NCBI RefSeq assembly: GCF_001548475.1
Contig: NZ_LRUJ01000011.1
Coordinates: 62,001 to 126,000, forward strand
Reading direction: 5' to 3'
Length of the DNA stretch: 64,000 bases
Origin: Bordetella hinzii LMG 13501
GTDB taxonomy: Bacteria > Pseudomonadota > Gammaproteobacteria > Burkholderiales > Burkholderiaceae_B
In this document: piece by piece, positions 40,816-52,670 of the stretch
Layout: every line of letters begins with the position of its first letter
How positions within the stretch are numbered: the stretch's first letter is position 1
Notes under the pieces: generated by a model
What the model saw: the letters and a program-made list of their open reading frames with translations, nothing else
Told to the model about the DNA's origin: nothing
Database searches by the model: none
Translations under genes and position numbers: made by a program

Positions 40816-41883
40816 ATGACGACGATCGATTCCCAGGCCGAGTTGCCGCGCATCGGCCATCTGCAAGCGGGACCGCGCGACGCCATCACCGATGTGGCTG
40901 GTGTCAGCGTGGGCCACGCGACCCGCGCCGAAGGCGCCTGCCAGACCGGCGTGACCGTGCTGCGGCCCCATGCCGGCGATCCCTATCTGGACAAGGTTCC
41001 GGCGGCGGCCAGTGTGATCAATGGCTTCGGCAAGAGCGTGGGCCTGGTCCAGGTGCAGGAGCTGGGTGTCTTGGAGACGCCTATCGCGCTGACCAATACC
41101 TTTGGCGTGGGCACGGTCGCCAACGCGCAGATCCGCCAGGCCATCGCGGCCAACCCGGCCATCGGGCGCGAGTGGGCCACGGTCAATCCGCTGGTCTTCG
41201 AGTGCAACGATGGTTATCTGAACGATATCCAGGCCCTGTCCATCACCGAGGACGATTACCGCCGGGCTTATGACGCGGCGGCGGCCGATTTCGCCCAGGG
41301 GTCCGTCGGCGCCGGCCGCGGGATGTCCAGCTTTTCGCTCAAGGGCGGCATTGGCTCGGCCTCGCGCCTGGCCGAGATCCAGCCGGGACTGCGCTATACC
41401 GTCGGCGCGCTGGTGCTATCCAATTTCGGACGGCTGCCGCTCATGACCATTGCCGGCCGACCCTTCGGCCGGAGGCTGGCGCGGCAACAGGACCATGGCC
41501 CGGAGAAGGGCTCCATCATCCTGATCCTGGCCACCGATGCGCCGCTGGACGCGCGCCAGCTGGGCCGGCTGTCTTTGCGCGCGGGGGCCGGGCTGGCGCG
41601 CACTGGTTCGGTGTTCGGCCATGGCAGCGGGGATATCTCGCTGGCTTTTTCCACGGCCTATACCGTGCCGCACCAGGCCGAGCGCGCCATGCCGGCGCAG
41701 CCCATGCTGCACGAAGCGCGGATCGATCGACTTTTCGAGGCCGCCGCCGAGGCTTGCGAGCAGGCCATTGTCAGCGCGCTGTGGCGCGCCCAGACCGTGC
41801 AGGGCCGCGATGGTCATGTGCGCCGGGCCCTGGTTGAAGTGATTCCCGATTGGCGGCAGTGGCTGGCCGACCGGGATTTCTGA
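40816..41883 (+). CDS. DmpA-type aminopeptidase (family S58)
   Basis: A 355-residue P1/DmpA family peptidase. DmpA releases N-terminal D-Ala, L-amino acids or, in BapA relatives, beta-amino acids. ITDVAGVSVGHAT and VPAAASVINGFGKSVGL open the fold; SSFSLKGGIGSASR is the family core; self-cleavage should occur between Gly232 and nucleophile Ser233 (KGSIILILATDAPL). FGHGSGDISLAFSTA follows. There is no signal peptide, so it would act in the cytoplasm on imported peptides. Confidence 0.9.
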   Translation: MTTIDSQAELPRIGHLQAGPRDAITDVAGVSVGHATRAEGACQTGVTVLRPHAGDPYLDKVPAAASVINGFGKSVGLVQVQELGVLETPIALTNTFGVGTVANAQIRQAIAANPAIGREWATVNPLVFECNDGYLNDIQALSITEDDYRRAYDAAAADFAQGSVGAGRGMSSFSLKGGIGSASRLAEIQPGLRYTVGALVLSNFGRLPLMTIAGRPFGRRLARQQDHGPEKGSIILILATDAPLDARQLGRLSLRAGAGLARTGSVFGHGSGDISLAFSTAYTVPHQAERAMPAQPMLHEARIDRLFEAAAEACEQAIVSALWRAQTVQGRDGHVRRALVEVIPDWRQWLADRDF

Positions 41884-41894
41884 GGAAAAACTGT

Positions 41895-42713
41895 ATGAAG
41901 ATCCTGATTTCCACCGACATCGAAGGGGTGGCGGGCGTATTCCATGCCGAGCAGGTGCGTCCGGGCAACGGCGAGTACGAGCGCGCCCGGGCCTGGATGA
42001 CGGGCGAGGCCAACGCCGCCGTGGCCGGCGCCTTCGCGGGCGGCGCGACCGAGGTGCTGGTCAACGATTCGCATGGCGGCTTCCGCAACCTGCTGCCGGA
42101 CCAGCTCGACGAGCGCGCGCGCCTGGTGCTGGGCAAACCCCGCTACCTGGGCATGATGGGCGGCCTGGAAGAGGGTTGCGACGGCGTCATGATGGTGGGC
42201 TACCACACCCGCTCGCAAGGCCGGGGCGTGCTGGCCCACACCATCAACAGCTTTGCCTTCGCGCGCGTGGTCATCAATGGCATGGAGCTGGGCGAGGCGG
42301 GGCTGTACGGCGCGCTGGCCGGCGAGCTGGGCGTGCCCGTCATCTTCGCGTCGGGCGATGACGCCTTTATCGAGGAAACCCGCCCGCTGTTTCCGGCGGC
42401 GCAATGGGTGCAGACCAAGGTCGCCCACGGGCAGGGCAGCGGCGTGACGCTCGCGCCGGCGGCGGCGCGGCGCGCCATCGCCCAGGGAGCCGAGGCCGCC
42501 GCGCGCAATCTGGCTCAGGCGGTTCCTTTCCGCATCCCGGGGCCGATAGAATGCCGTCTGCAGACGCAGTCCTCGGCGTTGGCCGACCTGTTCTGCATGT
42601 GGCCGGCGCTCGAGCGCGTGGACGGCGTCACCGTGGGTTTCACCGCTCCCACCATGCAGGCCGCCATCCGTATGCTCAACAGCCTGGCCGCGATGTCATT
42701 CATGCTGCGCTAA
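41895..42713 (+). CDS. D-aminopeptidase DppA-like (family M55)
   Basis: A 272-residue zinc peptidase of the DppA family. STDIEGVAG near the N-terminus carries the metal-binding Asp and Glu; VNDSHGGFRNL and GYHTRSQGRGVLAHT supply the histidines. The Bacillus enzyme cleaves D-Ala-D-Ala and similar D-peptides. It starts 11 bases after the DmpA gene and 14 bases precede the next gene, so the three peptidases are one unit. Confidence 0.92.
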   Translation: MKILISTDIEGVAGVFHAEQVRPGNGEYERARAWMTGEANAAVAGAFAGGATEVLVNDSHGGFRNLLPDQLDERARLVLGKPRYLGMMGGLEEGCDGVMMVGYHTRSQGRGVLAHTINSFAFARVVINGMELGEAGLYGALAGELGVPVIFASGDDAFIEETRPLFPAAQWVQTKVAHGQGSGVTLAPAAARRAIAQGAEAAARNLAQAVPFRIPGPIECRLQTQSSALADLFCMWPALERVDGVTVGFTAPTMQAAIRMLNSLAAMSFMLR

Positions 42714-42727
42714 GTATCGAGGAAACC

Positions 42728-44524
42728 ATGTCAAGCACCGATCAACGTATTGGCGCGCTGCGCCAGGCCATGCGCCGCCATAAGCTGGATGCCTATGTCG
42801 TGCCGTCCGCCGATCCGCATCTGTCGGAATACCTGCCCGAGCGCTGGCAGGCGCGGCGCTGGCTCAGCGGCTTTACCGGATCGGTGGGCACCCTGGTCGT
42901 GACCCGGGATTTCGCCGGCCTGTGGGTCGACAGCCGCTATTGGGTGCAGGCCGAGGCGCAACTGGCCGGCACCGGCGTGCAGCTCATGAAGATCGCGCTG
43001 GCGACCACGCCGGGCCATGTCGACTGGCTGGCGGCCCATGTGCCGGCCGGCGGCAGGGTGGGCGTGGACGGCAATGTGCTGGGCCTGTCGGCCTTCCGCG
43101 CCTTGTCGGGCGCGCTGGCGCCGGCCGGGGTCTCGCTGGCCATCGGCCCGGACCTGGTCGACGAGGTCTGGTCCGACCGTCCCGGCCTGCCCACGGCGCC
43201 GGTCTATGAGCATGTGGCTCCCTACGCCTGCCAGTCTCGGGCCGAGCGCCTGGCCCTGGTGCGCCAGGCCATGGCCGCCAAGGGCGCGGACACCCATCTG
43301 GTCAGCACCCTGGACGACATCGCCTGGATCTTCAATCTGCGCGGCGCCGATGTCAGCTACAACCCCGTTTTCCTGGCGCATGCGCTGATCGGCGCCGATT
43401 ACGCCACGCTGTTCGTGGCCGAGGGCAAGATAGACGCCGCCTTGGCCGCCAGGCTGGCCGCCGACGGCGTGGATGTGGCCCCCTATGCCCAGGTGGCCGA
43501 GGCCCTGGGCTCGCTGCAGCGCGACCAGACCCTGCTCATCGATCCGGCCCGCGTCACTTGCGGCGTCTTCCATGCCATGGATCCGCGGATTGCCCGCGTC
43601 GAGGCCATCAATCCGTCCACCCTCATGAAGTCGCGCAAAAGCGAGGCCGAGCTGGCCAATGTGCGCGAGGCCATGGCCCAGGATGGCGCCGCCCTGTGCG
43701 AATTCTTTGCCTGGTTCGAGGCAGCCCAGGGGCGCGAAACCATCACCGAGCTGACCATCGACGAGCAGATTACCCAGGCGCGTGCGCGCCGCCCTGGCTA
43801 TGTGTGCCCGAGCTTTGCCACCATCGCCGGCTACAACGCCAACGGCGCCATGCCGCATTACCGCGCCACCGAGGATTCCCATGCCGTGATCGAGGGCGAC
43901 GGCCTGTTGCTGATCGACTCGGGCGGCCAGTACCTGGGCGGCACGACCGACATCACCCGGGTGGTGGCGGTGGGCAAGCCCTCGGCCGACCAGAAAGCGG
44001 ACTTCACCCTGGTGCTCAAGGGCATGATCGCGCTGTCGCGGGCCGCCTTCCCGCGCGGAATCGCCTCGCCCATGCTGGATGCGCTGGCGCGCGCGCCCAT
44101 CTGGGCGGGCGGCGCGGAGTACGGCCATGGCACCGGCCACGGCGTGGGCTATTTCCTCAATGTGCACGAGGGACCCCAGGTGATTTCCTATCGCGCCGCG
44201 CCGGGGGCGCACACGGCCATGGAGCCGGGCATGATCACCTCCAACGAGCCCGGCATCTACCGTCCCGGCCGCTGGGGCGTGCGCATCGAGAACCTCGTGG
44301 TCAACCGTAGCTGGCTGGAAGGCGAGCTGGGCGAATTCCTGTGCTTCGAGACCCTCACGCTGTGCCCCATCGATACGCGCTGCATCGAGGTGTCGCTGAT
44401 GCGGGCCGACGAAATCGCCTGGCTGGACGACTACCACCGCCAGGTTCGCGAGCGCCTGGCGCCGTTGGTGCAGGGCGCGGCCCTGGACTGGCTCATGGCG
44501 CGCACCGAGCCGCTGGCGGCGTGA
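42728..44524 (+). CDS. Xaa-Pro aminopeptidase (family M24B)
   Basis: A 598-residue proline-specific aminopeptidase of the long APP1-like type: two creatinase-like N-terminal domains (LDAYVVPSADPHLSEYLPERW; GLWVDSRYWVQAEAQL) and a pita-bread catalytic domain with LLIDSGGQYLGGTTDITR, the metal GHGTGHGVGYFLNVHEGP segment and TSNEPGIYRPGRWGVRIEN. It removes residues before proline, which other aminopeptidases cannot. It ends the peptide-utilisation operon. Confidence 0.93.
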   Translation: MSSTDQRIGALRQAMRRHKLDAYVVPSADPHLSEYLPERWQARRWLSGFTGSVGTLVVTRDFAGLWVDSRYWVQAEAQLAGTGVQLMKIALATTPGHVDWLAAHVPAGGRVGVDGNVLGLSAFRALSGALAPAGVSLAIGPDLVDEVWSDRPGLPTAPVYEHVAPYACQSRAERLALVRQAMAAKGADTHLVSTLDDIAWIFNLRGADVSYNPVFLAHALIGADYATLFVAEGKIDAALAARLAADGVDVAPYAQVAEALGSLQRDQTLLIDPARVTCGVFHAMDPRIARVEAINPSTLMKSRKSEAELANVREAMAQDGAALCEFFAWFEAAQGRETITELTIDEQITQARARRPGYVCPSFATIAGYNANGAMPHYRATEDSHAVIEGDGLLLIDSGGQYLGGTTDITRVVAVGKPSADQKADFTLVLKGMIALSRAAFPRGIASPMLDALARAPIWAGGAEYGHGTGHGVGYFLNVHEGPQVISYRAAPGAHTAMEPGMITSNEPGIYRPGRWGVRIENLVVNRSWLEGELGEFLCFETLTLCPIDTRCIEVSLMRADEIAWLDDYHRQVRERLAPLVQGAALDWLMARTEPLAA

Positions 44525-44712
44525 GACGCCGGGTGTTGGCCGCAAGCCACACCCGGAAGCGCCCCGCGCGCGCCGGGCGGCAGGCAGGCGGCGTACAAAG
44601 TGTCGTCTTTACGCGGTAAAGTCGAGCAAGCGCGGCGCGCCGCTACCGGCGCGCGCCGGCCGCCGCCGTTCCCGGATGTAAGGGAAAACCCAAGCATCGG
44701 GCGCCACACAGG

Positions 44713-46415
<1,703 letters not shown>

Positions 46416-46575
46416 AAAAAAGGGGCTTCCGGGCTCCCCGCCAGCCGTGTTACCGCCGGGATGCATCTTTCGGATACAACCAAGAGGTGTCCCGGGCGGT
46501 TTCCCTGGCTATCATGCGGAGCAGGGCGGATGCTTTCCCGCCGCTCCGTCCCAAAAATTGTCTGAAAGGAAGTGC

Positions 46576-46860
46576 ATGAGTGCTTATCTGATCGCCGAGG
46601 TCACGGTGACCAAACCAGCGCAGTATGAGGAGTACAAGCGTCTGTCCACGCTCGCCATCCGGGCCTACGACGCCAAGATCCTCGTGCGCGGCGGCGATTC
46701 CGAGCACCTTGAGGGCCGCAAGCCGGGCCGCACCGTGGTCCTGGAATTTCCGACCATGGCCGCCGCCCGGGCCTTCTATGACTCCTGGCAGTATCGCCGC
46801 GCCCGCAATGCCCGCGAAGGCGCGGCCGTCATGAATATGTTCATCGTTCAGGGAATGTAA
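46576..46860 (+). CDS. DUF1330 family protein
   Basis: A 94-residue ferredoxin-like (dimeric alpha-beta barrel) protein: SAYLIAEVTVTKPAQYEEYKRL, LVRGGDSEHLEGRKPGRTVVLEFPTM and AARAFYDSWQYRRARNARE are the DUF1330 pattern. No catalytic function is established as far as I know. AAAGGA precedes the ATG, and eno follows after three bases, so they are translationally close. Confidence 0.88.
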   Translation: MSAYLIAEVTVTKPAQYEEYKRLSTLAIRAYDAKILVRGGDSEHLEGRKPGRTVVLEFPTMAAARAFYDSWQYRRARNAREGAAVMNMFIVQGM

Positions 46861-48150
<1,290 letters not shown>

Positions 48151-48224
48151 TGTCCGTGCCGGGGCGGCAAGCCCCGGTTCATGTTATCTAGCGTCCGTCT
48201 CCGCTAAACCTGGGTGCCCGCTTT

Positions 48225-48596
48225 ATGCGCCTGTTGTTCCTGGTGCTCCTCGTGCTGGTCGGTCTGATCCAGTATCCGCTTTGGCTAGGCAAAGGCGGAT
48301 GGTTCAAGGTTTGGGATTACCAGCGCGAGGTGGCGGCCCAGCGTGAGGTCAACGAGGGCCTGCGCGCCCGCAATGCGGCCCTCGAGGCCGAAGTGCGGGA
48401 CCTGGATAGCGGCCAGGGCGCGCTCGAGGAGCGCGCCCGCGGCGACCTGGGCATGATGCGCGAGGGCGAGGTCTTCGTGCACGTGCTGCCCCCCGGCACG
48501 CCGCTGCCTTCGGCCAACGCCATCCCGCAGGCTACGGCGCCCAAGCCGCCGCCCAAGCCGGGCGTGGCCGGCGCGGCGACAACGCAGCGGCGCTGA
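48225..48596 (+). CDS. ftsB: Cell division protein FtsB
   Basis: A 123-residue bitopic division protein. One membrane helix (about 2-20, RLLFLVLLVLVGLIQYPLWLG) is followed by a periplasmic coiled coil (about 34-75, QREVAAQREVNEGLRARNAAL) and the LEERARGDLGMMREGEVFV segment that contacts FtsL/FtsQ. The tail is Pro/Ala-rich and longer than in E. coli. Position after eno confirms it. Confidence 0.93.
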   Translation: MRLLFLVLLVLVGLIQYPLWLGKGGWFKVWDYQREVAAQREVNEGLRARNAALEAEVRDLDSGQGALEERARGDLGMMREGEVFVHVLPPGTPLPSANAIPQATAPKPPPKPGVAGAATTQRR

Positions 48597-48607
48597 TCCT
48601 TGCCTCC

Positions 48608-49264
48608 TCAGCCGCAAGGGCGGCTGCGCGTGTGCACGCCTGTGGTTTCGGGCCAGCGCACAGGATGGCTGTGCATTTCCATCGATAACTCCAGCCTCAG
48701 GGCCAGCCAGCCGCCGGCCAGGAGGGCATGCCGGCACGCATCGCCGGCCAGCGGCGCCAGGCCGGGCAGCAGGGCCGCCAGCAGGCTGGTGGCCGGAGCG
48801 CTGGCATAGGTCAGCCGCAGGCGCAGCGTATTGGCCTCGTGGATGGTGGGCGGGCCCGGGCGGGCGCGGGCCTGTTCGGCCTGGTGGTCGTTGTTGATGG
48901 CCGGCTCGGGCAGGCCGGGCAGGCGCTGGCCGTGGCGGCGGTAGTGTGCCTCGGTCGGCTGCAGGACCTCCAGGCGCCAGGGCGGCAGGCCGGCTGCCCG
49001 GGCCGCCCGATGATGGGAGGCATGCCACAGCGGCGCCAGGGCGGCCTCGAAGGCGCGCGCCATGGCTTCGGGGCGCAGGTGCGAGACGCTGCCGGCCCGT
49101 GCCGCCTCGATGAGGGCGAGGTAGAGCAGCTGCCGCTGGCGATGCCATTGCATGGCCTCGTAGAGTGCGCTGGCGGCCAGCAGCAGGGCCAGCAGCGCCA
49201 CGATGAACTCGATGGCGGCCTGGCCGCGCGAGCGGCTATGGCTGGAAGAAAGGCCTGGCGACAT
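48608..49264 (-). CDS. TadE/TadG-like single-helix protein
   Basis: A 218-residue protein with the TadE-type N-terminus SRGQAAIEFIVALLALLLAA: a short basic leader, the GQAAxEF motif and one hydrophobic helix (about 17-38), as in minor pseudopilins. The remainder is Ala/Leu/Arg-rich and poorly conserved-looking, with a second hydrophobic stretch near 155-190 (PATSLLAALLPGLAPLAGD). No tad secretion genes are visible in the window. It is convergent with ftsB and downstream of hslO. Confidence 0.65.
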   Translation of the reverse strand: MSPGLSSSHSRSRGQAAIEFIVALLALLLAASALYEAMQWHRQRQLLYLALIEAARAGSVSHLRPEAMARAFEAALAPLWHASHHRAARAAGLPPWRLEVLQPTEAHYRRHGQRLPGLPEPAINNDHQAEQARARPGPPTIHEANTLRLRLTYASAPATSLLAALLPGLAPLAGDACRHALLAGGWLALRLELSMEMHSHPVRWPETTGVHTRSRPCG

Positions 49265-49318
49265 GGACCGCAGTATGGGTCCGCCGGGCCAGGCCGTCGA
49301 TTGTGGAAGCTACGCGCG

Positions 49319-50239
49319 TCAGTGGACCGTGGGCGGGTCCTGCTCGCGGTGGGGGGACGCGGCGGCGAACAGGCCCGCGCAATCGACGCTGTCGAAAAGA
49401 TAGGGCTTGCCGCAGAAGTCGCAATGCACTTCGACCTGGCCTTGCTCGGCCAGGATGTCCTGGACTTCGGCCTGGCCCAGGGTGCGCAGCATGCCGGCCA
49501 CGCGCTCGCGCGTGCAGGGGCAGAACCAGCGCACCGGCGCGGGCTCAAAGGCGATCAGCGTTTCTTCCCAGAACAGGCGGTGGATCAGCGTATCCACATC
49601 GGTGGCCAGCAGCTCTTGCTGGCTGACCGTGCCGGCCAGGTGCAGCGCGCGGTTCCAGGCTTCGCCCGGGGCTTGCTGCTCGGCCTCGTTTCCGCCCTGG
49701 TCGGGCAGGCGCTGAATCAGCAGGCCGGCCGCGACCTGGCCGTCGGCGGCCAGCCACAGGCGGGTATCGAGCTGCTCGGAAGCCTTCATATAGTGCTGCA
49801 GGGCCTCGGCCACGGTCTCGCCTTCGAGTGGGACGATGCCCTGGTAGGGCTGCTGGCCGGGCACCTTGCGCTCGGGATCGAGCACCACGATGAAGCGGCC
49901 GCCGCCCTGCGCGTTGAGCAGGGACTGCATGGTGCCGTCCGCGGGGACTTCGTGGCCCTCGCGCACCTTGACGGTGGCGCGCAGGCTGAGGTCCGAGCGG
50001 CATTCGACCACCAGGAGGGCGATCGGGCCGTCGCCCTGGATCTGCAGGACCAATGAGCCGTCGAACTTGATGTTGGCCGCCAGCAGGGTGGAGGCGGCGA
50101 CCATTTCGCCCAGCAGCCGGGTGATGGCCTCGGGATATTGCTGATGGGATTGCGCCTGTTTCCAGGTGTCTTGCAGGCGCACGGATTGCACGCGCACGGT
50201 GCGCGCCTCGAAGAGGTATTTCTTGAGTAAATCGCTCAT
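49319..50239 (-). CDS. hslO: Redox-regulated chaperone Hsp33
   Basis: A 306-residue holdase activated by oxidation. The zinc-binding cysteines are Cys240 and Cys242 (FCPCTRE) and Cys273 and Cys276 (CDFCGKPY), the CxC-CxxC arrangement. The N-terminal domain shows GEMVAASTLLAANIKFDGSL. Length is near the usual 290-300. Confidence 0.96.
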   Translation of the reverse strand: MSDLLKKYLFEARTVRVQSVRLQDTWKQAQSHQQYPEAITRLLGEMVAASTLLAANIKFDGSLVLQIQGDGPIALLVVECRSDLSLRATVKVREGHEVPADGTMQSLLNAQGGGRFIVVLDPERKVPGQQPYQGIVPLEGETVAEALQHYMKASEQLDTRLWLAADGQVAAGLLIQRLPDQGGNEAEQQAPGEAWNRALHLAGTVSQQELLATDVDTLIHRLFWEETLIAFEPAPVRWFCPCTRERVAGMLRTLGQAEVQDILAEQGQVEVHCDFCGKPYLFDSVDCAGLFAAASPHREQDPPTVH

Positions 50240-50277
50240 GCCGGAATGTTAGCTGATCGGCGGCCCGGCCGGCGGCT

Positions 50278-50799
50278 TCACCCTATGCGCTTCAAGGCCG
50301 TCTTGTAGTGCTGGCCGCGTTCGACATAGTGCCGGGTCCCGGCATGCATATCGGCGATTTCTTCGGGGGACAGTTCACGGACGATCTTGCCGATGCCGAT
50401 CACCAGCGAGTTGTCCGGGATGCGGCGGCCCTCGGGAACGATGGCGCCCGCGCCGATCAGGCAGTTCTTGCCGATCACGGCATTGTTCAGCACGATGGCC
50501 TGCATGCCGATCAGGGCGCCGCTTTCGATAGTGCAGCCATGGAGCATGGCCTGGTGGCCCACCGTGACATGGGGGCCGATATGCATGGGACAGCCCCGGT
50601 CTACATGCAGCACGCTGCCTTCCTGGACATTGCTGCCCTCGCCGATGACGATGGGCTCGTTGTCGGCGCGGATGGCGACATGAGACCAGATGCTCACGCC
50701 GGCCTCAAGCACGACTTGGCCGATCAGGTCGGCGCTGTCGGCCACATAGGCGCTGGGATCGATGCGGGGAATATAGTCGTCGAGCTGGTAGATAGGCAT
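50278..50799 (-). CDS. Gamma-class carbonic anhydrase family protein
   Basis: A 173-residue left-handed beta-helix protein. Hexapeptide repeats are visible from about 22 to 120, and the metal histidines are His65 (VLHVDRG), His82 and His87 (GHQAMLHGC). These match the YrdA/PaaY gamma-CA group; activity as an anhydrase is often not demonstrated for members. It shares direction with hslO and the acyl-CoA synthetase, 23 bases downstream of the latter. Confidence 0.9.
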   Translation of the reverse strand: MPIYQLDDYIPRIDPSAYVADSADLIGQVVLEAGVSIWSHVAIRADNEPIVIGEGSNVQEGSVLHVDRGCPMHIGPHVTVGHQAMLHGCTIESGALIGMQAIVLNNAVIGKNCLIGAGAIVPEGRRIPDNSLVIGIGKIVRELSPEEIADMHAGTRHYVERGQHYKTALKRIG

Positions 50800-50822
50800 G
50801 AAGTCGAGCGGGGAAACAGGGG

Positions 50823-52487
50823 TCAGGGATTGCCGCCGGCGGCGCGTTCCTGTTCAAGGCGCCTGAGGACGGCGCGCTGGATCTTGCCCGTGGTGGTCAT
50901 GGGCAGATGCGTGACGTATTCGATTTCCTTGGGGTATTCGTAGGGCGCCAGGCGGCCGCGCACATGTTCCTGCAGCGCCTGGGTGATGCCGTTACTGTCG
51001 CGGCCCAGGTAATCCTCCGTGAGCACCACGTAGGCCTTGACCAGGGCACCGCGTTCCGGGTCGGGCTTGGGCACCACGGCCGCATTGGCCACGGCGGGAT
51101 GGGACAGCAGGCAGTTTTCGATCTCGCCCGGCCCGATGCGGTAGCCCGCCGACTTGAACACGTCATCGGCACGGCCGGCGTACCAGAGATAGCCATCGGC
51201 GTCGACGGTGGCGAGGTCGCCCGTGCGGCACCAGTCGCCGGTGTATTTGTCGGCGGTGGCGGCGTCATTGCGCCAATAGCCGATGAACAGCACCGGGTCG
51301 GGATAGCCATGGATGTCCAGGCGGTTGAGCGCCACTTCGCCGACCTGGCCGGGCGGGACCGGCCGGCCCTGGTCGTCGATCACGGCCACATGATGGCCGG
51401 GGTAGGGCTTGCCCATGCTGCCGGGGCGCGCCGGCCAGCGCTTGTTGCTGTTGCCGACGATGTAGTTCATCTCGGTCTGGCCGAACATTTCGTTGGGCTG
51501 GATGCCCAGGGCGCTTTCGCACCAGGCGAAGACCGTCTCCCCCACGCTCTCGCCCGCGCTCATGATGGCCCGCAGCGCCAGCCGGTAGCGGCTGCGCGGG
51601 TCGGGCACCGACTTCATCATCATCTTCAGGGCGGTCGGGAAGAGAAAGGTATTGGTGACCTGGTAGCGCTCCATCAGCTCGAAGGCGCGTTCGGGCGAGA
51701 AGCGGCCGCGGGTGCCCACGATGGGGTGGCCGAAGTAGAGAGTGGGCAGCAGGGCGTCCATCATCCCGCCCGTCCAGGCCCAGTCGGCGGGCGACCAGAA
51801 CACGTCACCCTGGCGGGGAAACCAATCCTGCGAAGCGACAAAGCCGGGCAGGTTGCCGATCAGCACGCTGTGCGGCAGCAGGGCGCCCTTGGGCGCGCCG
51901 GTGGTGCCCGAGGTATAGAGCAGGATGGCCGGGTCGCTGGCGCGGGTGGCGACGGCCTTGAACTCGCCGGGCTGGCGCGCCAGCAGGCTGCGCCAGGGCA
52001 GGACGCGCTCGTCGGCAAAGCCGATGCCGATGATCTGCTGCAGCTGCGGGCAGTGGTCGCTGACGGCCATGAGATTGGCGCTGGAGGCCGCGTCCACGAT
52101 GGCCACCCGGGCCTCCGAGTCGCGCAGGCGGGATTCCAGGGCTTCCGGGCCGAACAGGGACGATAGCGGCAGCACCACGGCGCCCACGCTGTAGATCGCC
52201 ATATGGGCGACGACGGTCTCGGGGCGTTGCCCCAATACGACACCGACGCGATCGCCGCGTTCCACGCCCATCTTCGTGAGCCCGTGGGCCAGCTGGTTTG
52301 CCGCCTCGGCAAGCCGGGCATAGGTCCAGACTTCGCGGTTGCCGGCTTCGTCTTCATAGAAGATGGCAATGCGGCGCGCGTCGGCACTGCTGGTGGCCCA
52401 GCGGTGGCAACAGACTTCCGCAATATTGAATTGCGTCGGAACCAGCCAGCGGAAAGATTGGTAGAGCGCCTGATATTGGTCGTTCAT
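50823..52487 (-). CDS. AMP-dependent acyl-CoA synthetase (acetyl/medium-chain type)
   Basis: A 554-residue adenylate-forming ligase. The adenylation loop is YTSGTTGAPKGALLPH; MFGQTEMNYIVGNSN is the A5 region; GDLATVDADGYLWYAGRADDVFKSAGYRIGPGEIE is the A7/A8 region, and the C-terminal TTGKIQRAVLRR holds the catalytic Lys. The N-terminus YQSFRWLVPTQFNIAEVCCHRW is not that of Acs or PrpE and suggests a different, probably short- to medium-chain or aromatic acid substrate. ATG 52487 gives MNDQYQALYQSFRW. Confidence 0.88.
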   Translation of the reverse strand: MNDQYQALYQSFRWLVPTQFNIAEVCCHRWATSSADARRIAIFYEDEAGNREVWTYARLAEAANQLAHGLTKMGVERGDRVGVVLGQRPETVVAHMAIYSVGAVVLPLSSLFGPEALESRLRDSEARVAIVDAASSANLMAVSDHCPQLQQIIGIGFADERVLPWRSLLARQPGEFKAVATRASDPAILLYTSGTTGAPKGALLPHSVLIGNLPGFVASQDWFPRQGDVFWSPADWAWTGGMMDALLPTLYFGHPIVGTRGRFSPERAFELMERYQVTNTFLFPTALKMMMKSVPDPRSRYRLALRAIMSAGESVGETVFAWCESALGIQPNEMFGQTEMNYIVGNSNKRWPARPGSMGKPYPGHHVAVIDDQGRPVPPGQVGEVALNRLDIHGYPDPVLFIGYWRNDAATADKYTGDWCRTGDLATVDADGYLWYAGRADDVFKSAGYRIGPGEIENCLLSHPAVANAAVVPKPDPERGALVKAYVVLTEDYLGRDSNGITQALQEHVRGRLAPYEYPKEIEYVTHLPMTTTGKIQRAVLRRLEQERAAGGNP

Positions 52488-52670
52488 GGCCCTTTGTTGT
52501 GAGCTCGGTGGCAACGAGTGGCAGGAATGCCCCTAAGCCGGAGCGCTGGCAATCCATCTTGCCTCGGGCCGGCCCGGCAGCGGCCTTCCTGTGACCGCGG
52601 CTACAAGCATGAACGAGAGGGGCGGGAACTGCAACATTCCCGTATCCGTAAGGGGGACGTATAAGGGTAT

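Noticed and set aside
44607-44621. CTTTAC-GCG-GTAAAG palindrome upstream of pyrG
   Set aside because: Only six base pairs, with no promoter element in register and no second copy seen; too weak for a separate regulatory claim.
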